Assembly: GCF_001625085.1 (NCBI RefSeq) | Contig: NZ_BDAW01000014.1 | Location: forward strand, 62,001 to 126,000 | Direction: 5' to 3' | Length of the DNA stretch: 64,000 bases | DNA from: Nocardia acidivorans NBRC 108247 | GTDB lineage: Bacteria > Actinomycetota > Actinomycetes > Mycobacteriales > Mycobacteriaceae | Part shown: positions 42,966-51,572 of the stretch, in pieces | Numbering within the stretch: position 1 is the first letter of the stretch | Layout: every line of letters begins with the position of its first letter | The notes under the pieces: generated by a model | Databases searched by the model: none | What the model saw: the letters and a program-made list of their open reading frames with translations, nothing else | What the model was told of the DNA's origin: nothing | Position numbers and translations under genes: made by a program

Positions 42966-43427
42966 ATGTCCGAGCAGCCGCGTCTCCACTCCATCCCCGG
43001 CGGACTCGCCGAGCGGGCCGAAAGCCCGAACCCGCAGCCGGTGCCCGTGCTGCCGGGCGATGGCCCCGCCCGGAGCGTTGTGCTCCCGGAATCCCGTACC
43101 GATCGCCCCCGCGCGTTGCGCCCGGTGCGCGAGCCGCTGTGGCGCGAAGTCCTCGGTGCGCAACTGCGTGCACTGCGCCAGGAGCAGGGCGAGAAGCTCG
43201 TGGAAACCGCCGGGCGCGCCGGGATTTCCCCGCAGTACCTCTCCGAGGTCGAACGCGGGCGCAAGGAACCCTCCAGCGAGATGATCGCGGCCCTCGCGGG
43301 CGCACTGGGCACCGACCTCATCGGCCTCACCCAACTGGTCGCCACCGAACTCCGCCGCCAGCGCATGTCCGCCATCACCCGCCCCACCGCACAGGTGTTC
43401 AACGGCCCGGTCATGCTGGCTGCCTGA
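42966..43427 (+). CDS. PopR/ClgR-like XRE regulator with C-terminal Ala-Ala degron
   Basis: A 153-residue regulator with a proline-rich N-terminus and an HTH_XRE at about residues 60-115 (EVLGAQLRALRQEQGEKLVE, TAGRAGISPQYLSEVERGRK, EPSSEMIAALAGAL), which is the ClgR/PopR type of helix-turn-helix. The protein ends in ...GPVMLAA. In Streptomyces, PopR activates the clpP3-clpP4 operon and is degraded by ClpP1P2 through its last two alanines (established for that genus). Here the gene is convergent with an extra clpP pair 14 bases away, so the same circuit is likely. Confidence 0.8.
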   Translation: MSEQPRLHSIPGGLAERAESPNPQPVPVLPGDGPARSVVLPESRTDRPRALRPVREPLWREVLGAQLRALRQEQGEKLVETAGRAGISPQYLSEVERGRKEPSSEMIAALAGALGTDLIGLTQLVATELRRQRMSAITRPTAQVFNGPVMLAA

Positions 43428-43440
43428 TCCCCGGGGTGAA

Positions 43441-44031
43441 TCAGTCTCGGGGGCCGAGGATTTGGTCCACGAGGCCGTAGTCGCGGGCGGCTTCGGCGGT
43501 GAGGACGCGGTCGCGGTCGGTGTCGCGGCGCAGTGCTTCGAGGGGTTGGCCGGTGTGTTCGGAGAGGATGGCCTCGACCTCGGCGCGCAGGCGGACCACC
43601 TCGTCGGCCTGGATGATCAGGTCGGGGATGGTGCCGCGGCCGCTGATGGCGGGCTGGTGCAGCACCACCCGGGCGTGCGGGAGCATGGTGCGGCGGCCCT
43701 TCGCGCCGCCCGCGAGCAGGACCGCGCCGACCGCGATGGCCTGGCCCACACAGGTGGTCGCCACCGGGGACGAGATGTGCTGCATGGTGTCGTAGACCGC
43801 GAGCATGGCGGACAGATCGCCGCCCTCGCAGTTGATATAGAGGTTGATCTCCTGCCCCGGACTGTCGGCGTCCAGGTGCAGGAGTTGGGCGATGAGCGCA
43901 TTGGCGACACCGGAATCGATTGGTGTGCCCAGATATACGATCCGCTCGGCCAGCAGATGCGAGTACACGTCCATGATGCGCTCACCGCGCGGATGCTGGG
44001 CGATCACATTGGGAATGGTGTAGCTGGTCAT
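43441..44031 (-). CDS. ClpP-like subunit lacking the catalytic serine
   Basis: A 196-residue ClpP homologue. The fold is fully conserved (RIVYLGTPIDSGVANALIAQ, INLYINCEGGDLSAMLAVYD, PHARVVLHQPAISGRG, AEAARDYGLVDQIL). His125 and Asp170 of the triad are present, but the nucleophile position reads CVGQAIAVGAVLL instead of GQAASMGA, placing Ala100 where the Ser should be. It is therefore expected to be proteolytically dead, and would form mixed rings with the active ClpP encoded just upstream. Second gene of a two-gene operon (ATGA overlap). Confidence 0.9.
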   Translation of the reverse strand: MTSYTIPNVIAQHPRGERIMDVYSHLLAERIVYLGTPIDSGVANALIAQLLHLDADSPGQEINLYINCEGGDLSAMLAVYDTMQHISSPVATTCVGQAIAVGAVLLAGGAKGRRTMLPHARVVLHQPAISGRGTIPDLIIQADEVVRLRAEVEAILSEHTGQPLEALRRDTDRDRVLTAEAARDYGLVDQILGPRD

Positions 44032-44633
44032 GCCGAGATCCCCATCTTCGGTCGTTGCGGGATGATCTGCCAGAAGGATTCGACGATCCCGTCGATGAAT
44101 CCGTAGTCCTTCGCCTGCGCCGCGGTGAACCAGCGATCGTGCAGGGAATCGTCGTAGACCTGGTCGAAGGGCTGCCCGGTGTCCTGTGCGATCAACCCGA
44201 GCACGGTCTGCACGGTGTACCGCAGATCATCGGCTTGGACCTCCACCTCGACCGCACTACCCCCGATTCCGGCCGACCCCTGATGCATGAGAATCCGGGC
44301 GTGCGGCAGCGCGAACCGCTTGCCCGGAGTCCCGGACGACAGCAGGAATTGCCCAGCGCTGCAAGCCAATCCGAGTGCCAGCGTGGAAACGTCACACGGC
44401 ACCAACCGCATCACATCCCGAATGGCGAGCATGGCGGGCACCGACCCACCCGGCGAGTGAATCCACAGCGATATCCCCGCCTCGGAGTCCTCGGTCGCCA
44501 ACTGCAGCATCTGCGTCATCAGCAGCGCCCCATTGTCATCGTCGAGCGCACCGTCCAACACCAGAATCCGCTTACCGAACAGCTGTTCCCGTGTGCGCCA
44601 ATTGAACATCGGCGCCTTCTCATCCTGTGCCAT
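44028..44633 (-). CDS. ClpP-like protease subunit, catalytically complete
   Basis: A 201-residue ClpP homologue of the secondary (ClpP3/ClpP4-like) kind. The nucleophile is Ser92 in LGLACSAGQFLLSSG, the His is His117 in ILMHQ, and Asp161/162 in VYDDSLHD fills the third place. The GQAASMG motif is diverged (GLACSAG), as in accessory ClpPs. Start ATG at 44633 after GGTGGG. It is not the housekeeping clpP1P2, which in relatives lies next to tig further along this synteny block. It is paired with the Ser-less subunit. Confidence 0.88.
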   Translation of the reverse strand: MAQDEKAPMFNWRTREQLFGKRILVLDGALDDDNGALLMTQMLQLATEDSEAGISLWIHSPGGSVPAMLAIRDVMRLVPCDVSTLALGLACSAGQFLLSSGTPGKRFALPHARILMHQGSAGIGGSAVEVEVQADDLRYTVQTVLGLIAQDTGQPFDQVYDDSLHDRWFTAAQAKDYGFIDGIVESFWQIIPQRPKMGISA

Positions 44634-44749
44634 GAACCCACCGTGCCGCACCCCCGGCCGAAATAGCCGCCCCCGCTGCCCACAGCAGATCCGCCCAGGG
44701 CAGCGCCATTCGGGAGTCTTGGCGCCGGAAGACGCGGGAGTCGGAAATG

Positions 44750-44789
44750 CCGCAGCCCCTCTCGCCTCGGGAGGCGAAAGGGGCTGCGG
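44750..44789 (-). terminator. Strong hairpin terminator after pepN
   Basis: An 11-bp outer stem (CCGCAGCCCCT at 44750-44760 with 44779-44789) plus a 7-bp inner stem (TCGCCTC/GAGGCGA) and a GG turn. It lies 9 bases past the pepN stop and separates it from the clpP pair. Confidence 0.8.
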
Positions 44790-44798
44790 GGGTGGGGG

Positions 44799-47387
44799 TT
44801 AGGTGCGGTCGAAGGCTCGGGCTCGGAGGGAGCGTTCGATGCCTGCCTTGCCTTCTACGACCAGGCGGCGCAGGGCCGGGGGATGGTCGTTGGAGAGGAA
44901 TTTGTCGGCTATCGCTACCGCCTCGTCGCTGATGGCCCAGTGGGGGTACAGGCCGACCACCACGGTTTGGGCTACTTCGCTGGAGCGGCGGTCCCAGACC
45001 GCGGGGATTTCGGCGAAGTAGCGTTCGACGTACGGGGTGAGCAGGTGGGCTTGGCCGACCGGGGCGAAGCCGGTGACAATGGCGCGGGCGGTGATGTTGG
45101 GGACCGAATCGTCTTCCATGACCGTGGCCCACGCCTTGGCCTTGACCGGGATCTGCGGGCGGGCCGTGGCCGCCGCGGCGGCTTGACGGCGACCGGCGGC
45201 GGTGTCGTCGCGCGCCAATTCGGCGTCGATGACGGGGGTTTCGATGCCATCGTTGTCGATATCACCGGCGGCGGCGAGCGCCTGGATGAGCCGCCAGCGC
45301 AGGTCGGTGTCGACCACGAGGCCGGGCAGGGCTGCCGCTGGATCGCCCTCGAGGACCTGGCGCAGCGCCTCGATATGGCGGACCGACAGGTGCGCTCCGG
45401 TGAGCGCATTGACGAAGGCCAGCTGGTGGTCCGAGCCGGGTTCGGCGGCGCGCGCCAGCGCGAGCAGGCGGTCCGCGAATTCGCCCCAGCCGGTGTCGGC
45501 GGCCCAGTTCGGGTCCGCGTAGGAGGAGATGGCGGTGTGCGCCTGCATCAGAAGGCGTTGCACCACACCAATTTCGGTCTCCGCGCCGACACCGCGCTGT
45601 ACCAGGGCGACGAAATCGCGGGCCCGCATCTCGGCCTGCCGGGTCATCTCCCAGGCGGCCGACCAGGCCAGCGTGCGGGGCAGCGGTTCGGCGATATCGG
45701 CAATGCGATCCACCACGGTCTCGAGCGAATCGGCGTCCAGCCGCACCGAGCAGTAGGTCAGGTCGTCGTCATTGACCAGCACCAGTTTCCCGCGCGCGAC
45801 ACCGATCAGCTCCGGCACCTCGGTGCGCTCGGCCGGATCGATATCGAGCTCGATGCGCTTGGTGCGCACCAGCTTTCCATCCTGATCGTCATAGATGCCG
45901 ATGGCAAGGCGATGCGTGCGCCGCTCACCCGCACCGGGTTCCGCGCCGTCCTGGATCACGGTGAACGAGCTGTACTTGCCCTCGGCGTCGACGGTGAACT
46001 CCGGGCGCAGGATGTTGAGCCCGGTGGTCTTGAGCCACTGCGCGCCCCAGTCGGACAGGTCGCGCCCGGACGCCTTCTCCAGCGCGCCCACCAGATCATC
46101 GAAAGTGGCGTTGCCGTAGGCGTGTTCGGTGAAGTAGTCGCGCAGCCCCGCCAGGAACGGCTCCTGCCCGACGTACGCCACCAGCTGCTTCAGCACGGAA
46201 GCGCCCTTGGCGTAGGTGATTCCGTCGAAGTTCACCTCGACCGCGTGCAGATCCGGGATGTCCGCGGCAATGGGGTGGGTGGAGGGCAGCTGATCCTGCC
46301 GGTACGCCCAGGACTTCTCCACATTGGCGAAAGTGGTCCAGGCATTGGTGTATTCGGTCGCGCCGACCTGGCACAGCACCGACGCGAAGGTGGCGAAGGA
46401 TTCGTTCAACCACAGGTCGTCCCACCACTTCATGGTGACCAGATCGCCGAACCACATGTGCGCCATCTCGTGCAGCACGGTCTCGCAGCGGCGCTCATAG
46501 GAGGCGCGAGTCACCTTGGAGCGGAACACATAATCTTCCAGGAAGGTGACCGCGCCCGCGTTCTCCATTGCGCCCGCGTTGAATTCGGGGACGAACAGCT
46601 GGTCGTACTTGCCGAAGGCGTAGGGCACACCGAAATTGGTGTGGTAGAAGCCGAAGCCCTGTTTGGTTTCGGTGAAAAGCCTTTCGGCGTCCATGTATTC
46701 GGCGAGCGAGGCACGGCAGTAGATGCCGAGCGGGATCTCCCCGTGCGCATCGGAGTAGCTGTCGGTCCATTTGGCGTACGGACCGGCGATCAGCGCCACC
46801 AGATAGGTGCTCATGCGCGGGGTGGTCGCGAAGGTGTGCTCGACGACGGTGCCGATGGTGCGGCTCGACACCACCGCCCCGTTGGAGATGACCTCCCAGT
46901 CCTGCGGCGCGGTCACGATCATGTCGTAGGTGGCCTTGAGGTCCGGCTGGTCGAAGCAGGCGAACATGCGCTTGGCGTCGGCGGTCTCGAACTGCGAGTA
47001 CAGGTACACCTTGTCATCGGTGGGGTCGACGAACCGGTGCAGGCCCTCACCGGTGTGCGAATACTCGGCATCGGCCTCGATGACCAGCTCATTGCGGGCG
47101 GCCAGATCGGTGAGGGTCAGCCCCTGTGATTCGTCATAACCGCTGACATCGATCGCGACACCGTTCAGGACGGCCGAGCGCAGCCCCGCGCCGACGAAGT
47201 CGATGAAGGTCCGCGCGCCCGGTGTCGCCGTGAATGTCACCGTGGAGCGCGAGAAGAAGAGGTCGCTGGTCGCCGCTTCGGCGCTGGTGGGCTGCCCGGT
47301 CAGGTCCAATTCGACGCGGTAGTTCTCCACCTGGACCGTCGCGGCGCGTTCGATCGCCTGCTCGCGGGTGAGATTCGGTGCGGACAA
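44799..47387 (-). CDS. pepN: Aminopeptidase N
   Basis: An 862-residue M1 zinc metallopeptidase removing N-terminal amino acids from peptides. The exopeptidase motif GAMENAGAVTF is near residue 271, and the zinc site HEMAHMWFGDLVTMKWWDD, with the downstream Glu in LNESFA, is near 307. The ERAP1-like C-terminal domain is present. The TTG at 47387 is chosen because GGAG lies just upstream and the protein then begins SAPNLTREQAIERA, the usual family start. Orthologue of Rv2467. It is divergent from purC. Confidence 0.95.
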   Translation of the reverse strand: MSAPNLTREQAIERAATVQVENYRVELDLTGQPTSAEAATSDLFFSRSTVTFTATPGARTFIDFVGAGLRSAVLNGVAIDVSGYDESQGLTLTDLAARNELVIEADAEYSHTGEGLHRFVDPTDDKVYLYSQFETADAKRMFACFDQPDLKATYDMIVTAPQDWEVISNGAVVSSRTIGTVVEHTFATTPRMSTYLVALIAGPYAKWTDSYSDAHGEIPLGIYCRASLAEYMDAERLFTETKQGFGFYHTNFGVPYAFGKYDQLFVPEFNAGAMENAGAVTFLEDYVFRSKVTRASYERRCETVLHEMAHMWFGDLVTMKWWDDLWLNESFATFASVLCQVGATEYTNAWTTFANVEKSWAYRQDQLPSTHPIAADIPDLHAVEVNFDGITYAKGASVLKQLVAYVGQEPFLAGLRDYFTEHAYGNATFDDLVGALEKASGRDLSDWGAQWLKTTGLNILRPEFTVDAEGKYSSFTVIQDGAEPGAGERRTHRLAIGIYDDQDGKLVRTKRIELDIDPAERTEVPELIGVARGKLVLVNDDDLTYCSVRLDADSLETVVDRIADIAEPLPRTLAWSAAWEMTRQAEMRARDFVALVQRGVGAETEIGVVQRLLMQAHTAISSYADPNWAADTGWGEFADRLLALARAAEPGSDHQLAFVNALTGAHLSVRHIEALRQVLEGDPAAALPGLVVDTDLRWRLIQALAAAGDIDNDGIETPVIDAELARDDTAAGRRQAAAAATARPQIPVKAKAWATVMEDDSVPNITARAIVTGFAPVGQAHLLTPYVERYFAEIPAVWDRRSSEVAQTVVVGLYPHWAISDEAVAIADKFLSNDHPPALRRLVVEGKAGIERSLRARAFDRT

Positions 47388-47551
47388 GGGTGCTCCTTCG
47401 CTCTCGGAACTCTGTGCCGTGTGGGGACGCGACTGTGCCAACAATGCCACGTCCGCCGGGTCCCGCGCTGCGGGTTATGGCGGGGTGCCGGACCGAATCG
47501 GCACGTCGGTAGGGTGTGCGGTGGCAGCGATCCCAGTCCGAGGAGGAGAAG

Positions 47552-48388
47552 TTGAAGCACATTCACGCCGGTAAGGTGCGCGACCTGTACGAGGACGGCG
47601 ATTCGCTGATCCTGGTCGCATCCGACCGGGTGTCGGTGTTCGACGTGGTGCTGCCCACCCCGATTCCGGAGAAGGGGGCCATGCTCACCCAGTTGTCGAA
47701 CTGGTGGTTCGGCTTCTTCGACGGGATTCCCAATCACATTCTCTCCACCACCGATGTCCCCGCGGAGTTCGGCGGACGCGGGGTGCGGGTCAAGCCGCTG
47801 AAGATGCTGAAGGTGGAGTGCGTTGCGCGCGGCTATCTCACCGGCGGTGGCCTGGCCGAGTACAAGCGCAGCGGCACCGTCTCGGGTATCGCGCTGCCGC
47901 CCGGCCTGCGCGACGGCGACAAGCTGCCCGAACCCCTCTTCACCCCGAGCACCAAGGCCGATGAGGGCCATGACGAGCCCATCTCGTTCGCCGAGGTGAT
48001 CAACCAGGAGGGTGCGGAGGTCGCGAACAAGCTCCGCGATCTGACCCTGGAGATCTATTCGCGCGGCGCGGAGCACGCCGCCTCCCGCGGTGTGATCATC
48101 GCCGATACCAAGGTCGAATTCGGTTGGGACGGTGACGTTCTCACCCTCGGCGATGAGGTCCTCACCTCCGACTCCTCGCGTTTCTGGCCCGCCGACGACT
48201 ATGCGCCCGGCCGCCCGCAGGCCTCGTTCGACAAGCAGTACGTGCGCGACTGGTCCGTGGGCACCGGCTGGAACAAGGAGTACCCCGGCCCGGAGCTCCC
48301 GGCCGAGGTCATCGACATCACCCGCCAGAAGTACATGCAGGCTTATGAACTCATCACCGGGACACCCTGGACCGGGAGCTCGATCTAG
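47552..48388 (+). CDS. purC: SAICAR synthetase (phosphoribosylaminoimidazole-succinocarboxamide synthase)
   Basis: A 278-residue enzyme of purine synthesis that joins aspartate to CAIR using ATP. Signatures are HAGKVRDLYEDGDSLILVAS, DRVSVFDVVLPTPIPEKGAM LTQLS, the motif LKMLKVECVARGYLTGGGL, and a C-terminal KQYVRDW. The TTG start at 47552 follows a GAGGAGGAG ribosome-binding site by two bases less than usual spacing but has the right N-terminus (KHIHAGKVRDL). It appears complete. It interrupts the mycobacterial gene order here, where pepN is followed directly by the Rv2466c homologue. Confidence 0.95.
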   Translation: MKHIHAGKVRDLYEDGDSLILVASDRVSVFDVVLPTPIPEKGAMLTQLSNWWFGFFDGIPNHILSTTDVPAEFGGRGVRVKPLKMLKVECVARGYLTGGGLAEYKRSGTVSGIALPPGLRDGDKLPEPLFTPSTKADEGHDEPISFAEVINQEGAEVANKLRDLTLEIYSRGAEHAASRGVIIADTKVEFGWDGDVLTLGDEVLTSDSSRFWPADDYAPGRPQASFDKQYVRDWSVGTGWNKEYPGPELPAEVIDITRQKYMQAYELITGTPWTGSSI

Positions 48389-48587
48389 TCGCTCACCGTC
48401 GCGGGCGGATCGCCGACGCGCAGATCCGTGACCAGCCCCCGCGCGTTTGCATCCCGCGGGTGCAGCCGAACCGGTTCGCGCCCGCCGATTTTCGTGGAGT
48501 GGCTGTGCGCGCCGACATCGAGCTGACTGTGTAGTGTCGAGCGCGGCTGATCGGCCGCCAATTGCAGCGGAAATCGATCGGCGCTGC
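48385..48587 (-). pseudogene. C-terminal fragment of a molybdopterin oxidoreductase
   Basis: The minus strand reads RFPLQLAADQPRSTLHSQLD, VGAHSHSTKIGGREPVRLHP, RDANARGLVTDLRVGDPP and stop. This matches the molybdopterin-dinucleotide-binding domain of BisC/TorA/DMSO-reductase proteins (pattern PL-L---QP---LHSQLD-G--S---K--GREP--IHP-DA--RGI). No more of the roughly 750-residue enzyme is present; the next gene's stop codon lies right upstream. Dead fragment. Confidence 0.7.
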
Positions 48588-49262
48588 TCAGGCGGGGATG
48601 CCGACGGGGGTCAGGAAATCGGTGACATGCTGGGCCGCCGTGCGCTCGAAGGCGGCGAAATGCGCGTCGCGGGCCGCGCCGGTGACGGCCGCGCCGATCT
48701 CCAGATTGCCTACGGCATCGAGGCGTTGGGGGCGTTCCTCGGCGTCCGGCAGGACCACGGTGCGGGAATCGGAGAGGCCGCAGTAGTAGGCGATGGAGGC
48801 GCTGAGCTGGGTGTCGAGCATGGTCTTGATGGCGGGGATGATGCCGTCGTCGGCGGTCGCACCGGCCAGGCCGAGCCACAGCATGCGCTTGCCCGCGAGG
48901 CGGGGTTTGCTGCGGCCGTAGGCGAATCCGTAGTTCCAGACCCGGTCGATCCAGCCCTTGAGCAGGGCGGGGACATATGCCCAGTAGATGGGGAAGACGG
49001 CGATGATGACCTCGGCGGCCAGGACCCGGCGCATATGGTCCTCGACCTCGGGGGAGAAGACCTTGTCGCGGTCGTTCCAATCGGGTTGGTCCGCGGTGTT
49101 CATCCGCGGGTCGAAGCCCTCGCCATGCAGGTCGAGCAGGTCCACGGTGTAACCGGCGTCCTCGAGCTGGGTGACGGTGCGGCGCGCGATATGCGCGGTG
49201 AGCGAATCGGACCGATGATGCGAAAGCACCACCAGGGCGGTGCGGGTATCGTTGTGCGACAA
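48588..49262 (-). CDS. NAD(P)H-dependent oxidoreductase, flavodoxin-like (NQO1/MdaB type)
   Basis: A 224-residue protein with the flavodoxin_2 fold (TALVVLSHHRSDSLTAHIAR at the FMN-binding start; DLLDLHGEGFDPRMN; IIAVFPIYWAYVPALLKGWI DRVWNYGFAYG). It would reduce quinones or nitro/azo compounds using FMN and NAD(P)H. It is divergent from an AraC regulator at 49380, which probably controls it. Its 3' end abuts a molybdoenzyme fragment. Confidence 0.88.
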   Translation of the reverse strand: MSHNDTRTALVVLSHHRSDSLTAHIARRTVTQLEDAGYTVDLLDLHGEGFDPRMNTADQPDWNDRDKVFSPEVEDHMRRVLAAEVIIAVFPIYWAYVPALLKGWIDRVWNYGFAYGRSKPRLAGKRMLWLGLAGATADDGIIPAIKTMLDTQLSASIAYYCGLSDSRTVVLPDAEERPQRLDAVGNLEIGAAVTGAARDAHFAAFERTAAQHVTDFLTPVGIPA

Positions 49263-49379
49263 GGGATTTCCTCCTGATCAAAGGGAGCGCGGCTGCGATA
49301 TCCCCAGTCAACCCGGGATCGTGTGGACGATCCATGGGTGAAACGCTCCGGCGGATAGGAATTCGTCTACAGTCGAGGT

Positions 49380-50303
49380 GTGGATCCTCTGAGTCAGCTG
49401 CTGGGCGGTATACGGGCCGAAGGCTCGGTCGTCACGCACGCGGTATTGGCCGCGCCGTGGGCCATTCGCTTCGCGGACTGCGCGCCCATGACCATGGTCA
49501 CCGTGCTGCGCGGCGGCGGCACCCTGGTGCTCGCGGACGGCACCCGAACGCCGCTGGTCACCAATGACACCGCGATCATTCGCGGCCCGGAACCCTTCCA
49601 CTTCGCCGATCAGCCCGAGTCGGTGGGGGTGCCGCACACCGAGTACGAGATCGCCTGCTTCACCGAACCCGATTGCGCTGCAGCGGATTTGAGTGGAATC
49701 GCCTGGAACTCGGAATCGGATCAGGCGACCGCGCTGGTGGTCGGCGCATACCAGACCTCCGCGCGCCGCCATGAGCGTCTGGTGCGCGCGCTGCCGCCGG
49801 TGCTGGTCGTGCACGACGACACCGATATGTGCCCGTGGATGGAGGCGGCCGCCGCCGAAGCCGCCGGCCAGAGCGCGGGTTCGCAGGCCATGATGGACCG
49901 CCTGCTCGACTGGGGGCTGGTCTGCACCCTGCGCGGCTGGTTCGAGCGGGCCGGAACCGATGCGCCCGGCTGGTATCGCGGTGTCAACGATCCCCTGGTG
50001 GCGCCCGCACTACAGGCCATTCACACCCGCCCGGGCGTGCCGTGGACGGTGGCCTCGCTCGCCGCTGAGGCGGGGGTGTCCCGGGCGCTGTTCGCCAAGC
50101 GTTTCACCGGGGTGATGGGCACCCCGCCGCTGGCCTACCTCACCGAATTCCGCATGGAGGAGGCCGAAGAGCTTTTGGCCACAACGGATCTCACCGTCGC
50201 GCAGATCGCGAAGTCGCTCGGGTACGCCGATGCGTTCGGATTCAGCGCGGCCTTCAAACGGCACCGGGGTATGAGCCCCACCGGTTTTCGCGCGGCGGCT
50301 TAG
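49380..50303 (+). CDS. AraC family regulator with cupin_6 domain
   Basis: A 307-residue regulator. The N-terminal AraC cupin_6 ligand domain covers about 1-190 (SQLLGGIRAEGSVV; TVLRGGGTLVLADG; GPEPFHFADQP). Two helix-turn-helix motifs follow at about 210-305 (VASLAAEAGVSRALFAKRFT; VAQIAKSLGYADAFGFSAAF). GTG start at 49380. It lies divergent from the flavodoxin-like reductase and probably activates it. Confidence 0.9.
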   Translation: MDPLSQLLGGIRAEGSVVTHAVLAAPWAIRFADCAPMTMVTVLRGGGTLVLADGTRTPLVTNDTAIIRGPEPFHFADQPESVGVPHTEYEIACFTEPDCAAADLSGIAWNSESDQATALVVGAYQTSARRHERLVRALPPVLVVHDDTDMCPWMEAAAAEAAGQSAGSQAMMDRLLDWGLVCTLRGWFERAGTDAPGWYRGVNDPLVAPALQAIHTRPGVPWTVASLAAEAGVSRALFAKRFTGVMGTPPLAYLTEFRMEEAEELLATTDLTVAQIAKSLGYADAFGFSAAFKRHRGMSPTGFRAAA

Positions 50304-50304
50304 G

Positions 50305-51564
50305 TCAGGAGTTGCGGAGCAGGGCCGCGCGGAGCATCAGGTAATCGCGTTCGGGCGTGCTGGTGGTGCGCCGGGCGGCGGCCGAATACGAGGTGACGGC
50401 CGCGGGGAAATCACCTGCCATTTCATAGAAGTGGCCGCGCACGGCCTCCAATCGATGGGATTCGCGCAACGCGTCCTCGACGGTGGCGGCCAACGCCAAC
50501 CCGGCTTGCGGACCCTCCACCATCGCCAGGGCCACCGCACGATTGAGCGTCACCATCGGATTGGGCGCCAGCCGTTCGAGCCTGTTGTACAGCAATAGGA
50601 TTCGATCCCATTCGGTGTCCTCGGCCCGCAGCGCCTGGGCGTGCAGCGCGGCAATGGCGGCCTGAATCTGATACGGCCCGGTGAGCCCGCCGGACAGCGT
50701 GCCGGTGACCAGTCGAACCCCCTCGGTAATGGTGCCGCGCTGCCACTTCCCGCGATCCTGTTCGGCCAGCGGGATGAGTTCACCGTGTGATCCGGTCCGC
50801 GCCGCGCGCCGAGAATCGGTGAGCAGCAACAGCGCCAGCAATCCGGTGACCTCGGAATCGTCCGGCAGTAGTCCGTGCAGCGCCCGGGCCAGCCGAATCG
50901 CCTCCGCGGACAGGTCATTGCGCCGCAACCGCGATCCGCTCGAGGTGTGCCCCTCGGTGAAGATCAGGTACAGCACCTGCAACACGGTGCCCACCCGCTC
51001 CCGCCACGCACCCGGATAGCCGGACTCGGCCACCGTGGCCTCGTCCGAGGCGAAGGGCCGGTCCACCGCCGCCAGCCGCTTCTTCGCGCGTGAAATACGC
51101 TGCGCCATGGTCGATTCCGGTAGCAGGAAGGCGCGGGCGATCTCCTCGGTGGAGAGCCCGCCCACCGCGCGCAGCGTCAAGGCGATGGCGCTCGCCGGTG
51201 ACAGCACCGGATGGCAGCACAGGAAGAACAGCGTGAGCGTGTCGTCCCGCTCGTCCACCGCATCGGACAGTTCCGCCGCCGCGGGCACCTCGCGCAGCAT
51301 GGTCGCGGTCTCGCGATTGCGCCGCGCCACCTCGGCGCGCACGGCGTCGACCAGTCGCCGCGCCGCGACCTGAATCAGCCAGCCGCGCGGATTATCCGGA
51401 ATCCCCTCGGCGGGCCATCGGGTCGCCGCCGCGAGCATGGCTTCCTGGAGGGCGTCCTCGGCGGTGGCGAAATCCCCGTACCGCCGCACCAGCACCCCGA
51501 GTACCTGCGGCGCGAGTTCGCGCAGCAGGTCCGTTATCTCATAGGTGGTCGCTCCGCGTTCCAT
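50305..51564 (-). CDS. ECF42-type RNA polymerase sigma factor
   Basis: A 419-residue sigma factor. Region 2 is at about 10-80 (VLVRRYGDFATAEDALQEAM), region 4 at about 120-175 (LTLRAVGGLSTEEIARAFLL PESTMAQRISRAKKRL), and a long C-terminal DUF6596/TPR-like domain (VLYLIFTEGHTSSGSRLRRN; NPMVTLNRAVALAMVEG) follows. ECF42 sigma factors lack an anti-sigma factor and are typically linked to YCII/DGPF proteins, as here with the gene at 51573. They act in stress or metabolism, and the C-terminal domain is thought to control activity. Confidence 0.93.
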   Translation of the reverse strand: MERGATTYEITDLLRELAPQVLGVLVRRYGDFATAEDALQEAMLAAATRWPAEGIPDNPRGWLIQVAARRLVDAVRAEVARRNRETATMLREVPAAAELSDAVDERDDTLTLFFLCCHPVLSPASAIALTLRAVGGLSTEEIARAFLLPESTMAQRISRAKKRLAAVDRPFASDEATVAESGYPGAWRERVGTVLQVLYLIFTEGHTSSGSRLRRNDLSAEAIRLARALHGLLPDDSEVTGLLALLLLTDSRRAARTGSHGELIPLAEQDRGKWQRGTITEGVRLVTGTLSGGLTGPYQIQAAIAALHAQALRAEDTEWDRILLLYNRLERLAPNPMVTLNRAVALAMVEGPQAGLALAATVEDALRESHRLEAVRGHFYEMAGDFPAAVTSYSAAARRTTSTPERDYLMLRAALLRNS

Positions 51565-51572
51565 TCAAGGGT

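Noticed and set aside
43441..44633. Housekeeping clpP1P2
   Set aside because: The diverged nucleophile motifs, the missing Ser in one subunit, absence of tig and position between DUF5130 and pepN argue for an accessory pair.
44883..47129. A 748-residue plus-strand frame across pepN
   Set aside because: Antisense to pepN, with Val/Gly/Arg/His-rich composition and no recognisable domain.
48588..49335. N-terminal extension of the molybdoenzyme fragment
   Set aside because: The frame stays open here but it is a shadow of the flavodoxin-like reductase gene; similarity to molybdoenzymes is confined to 48385-48587.
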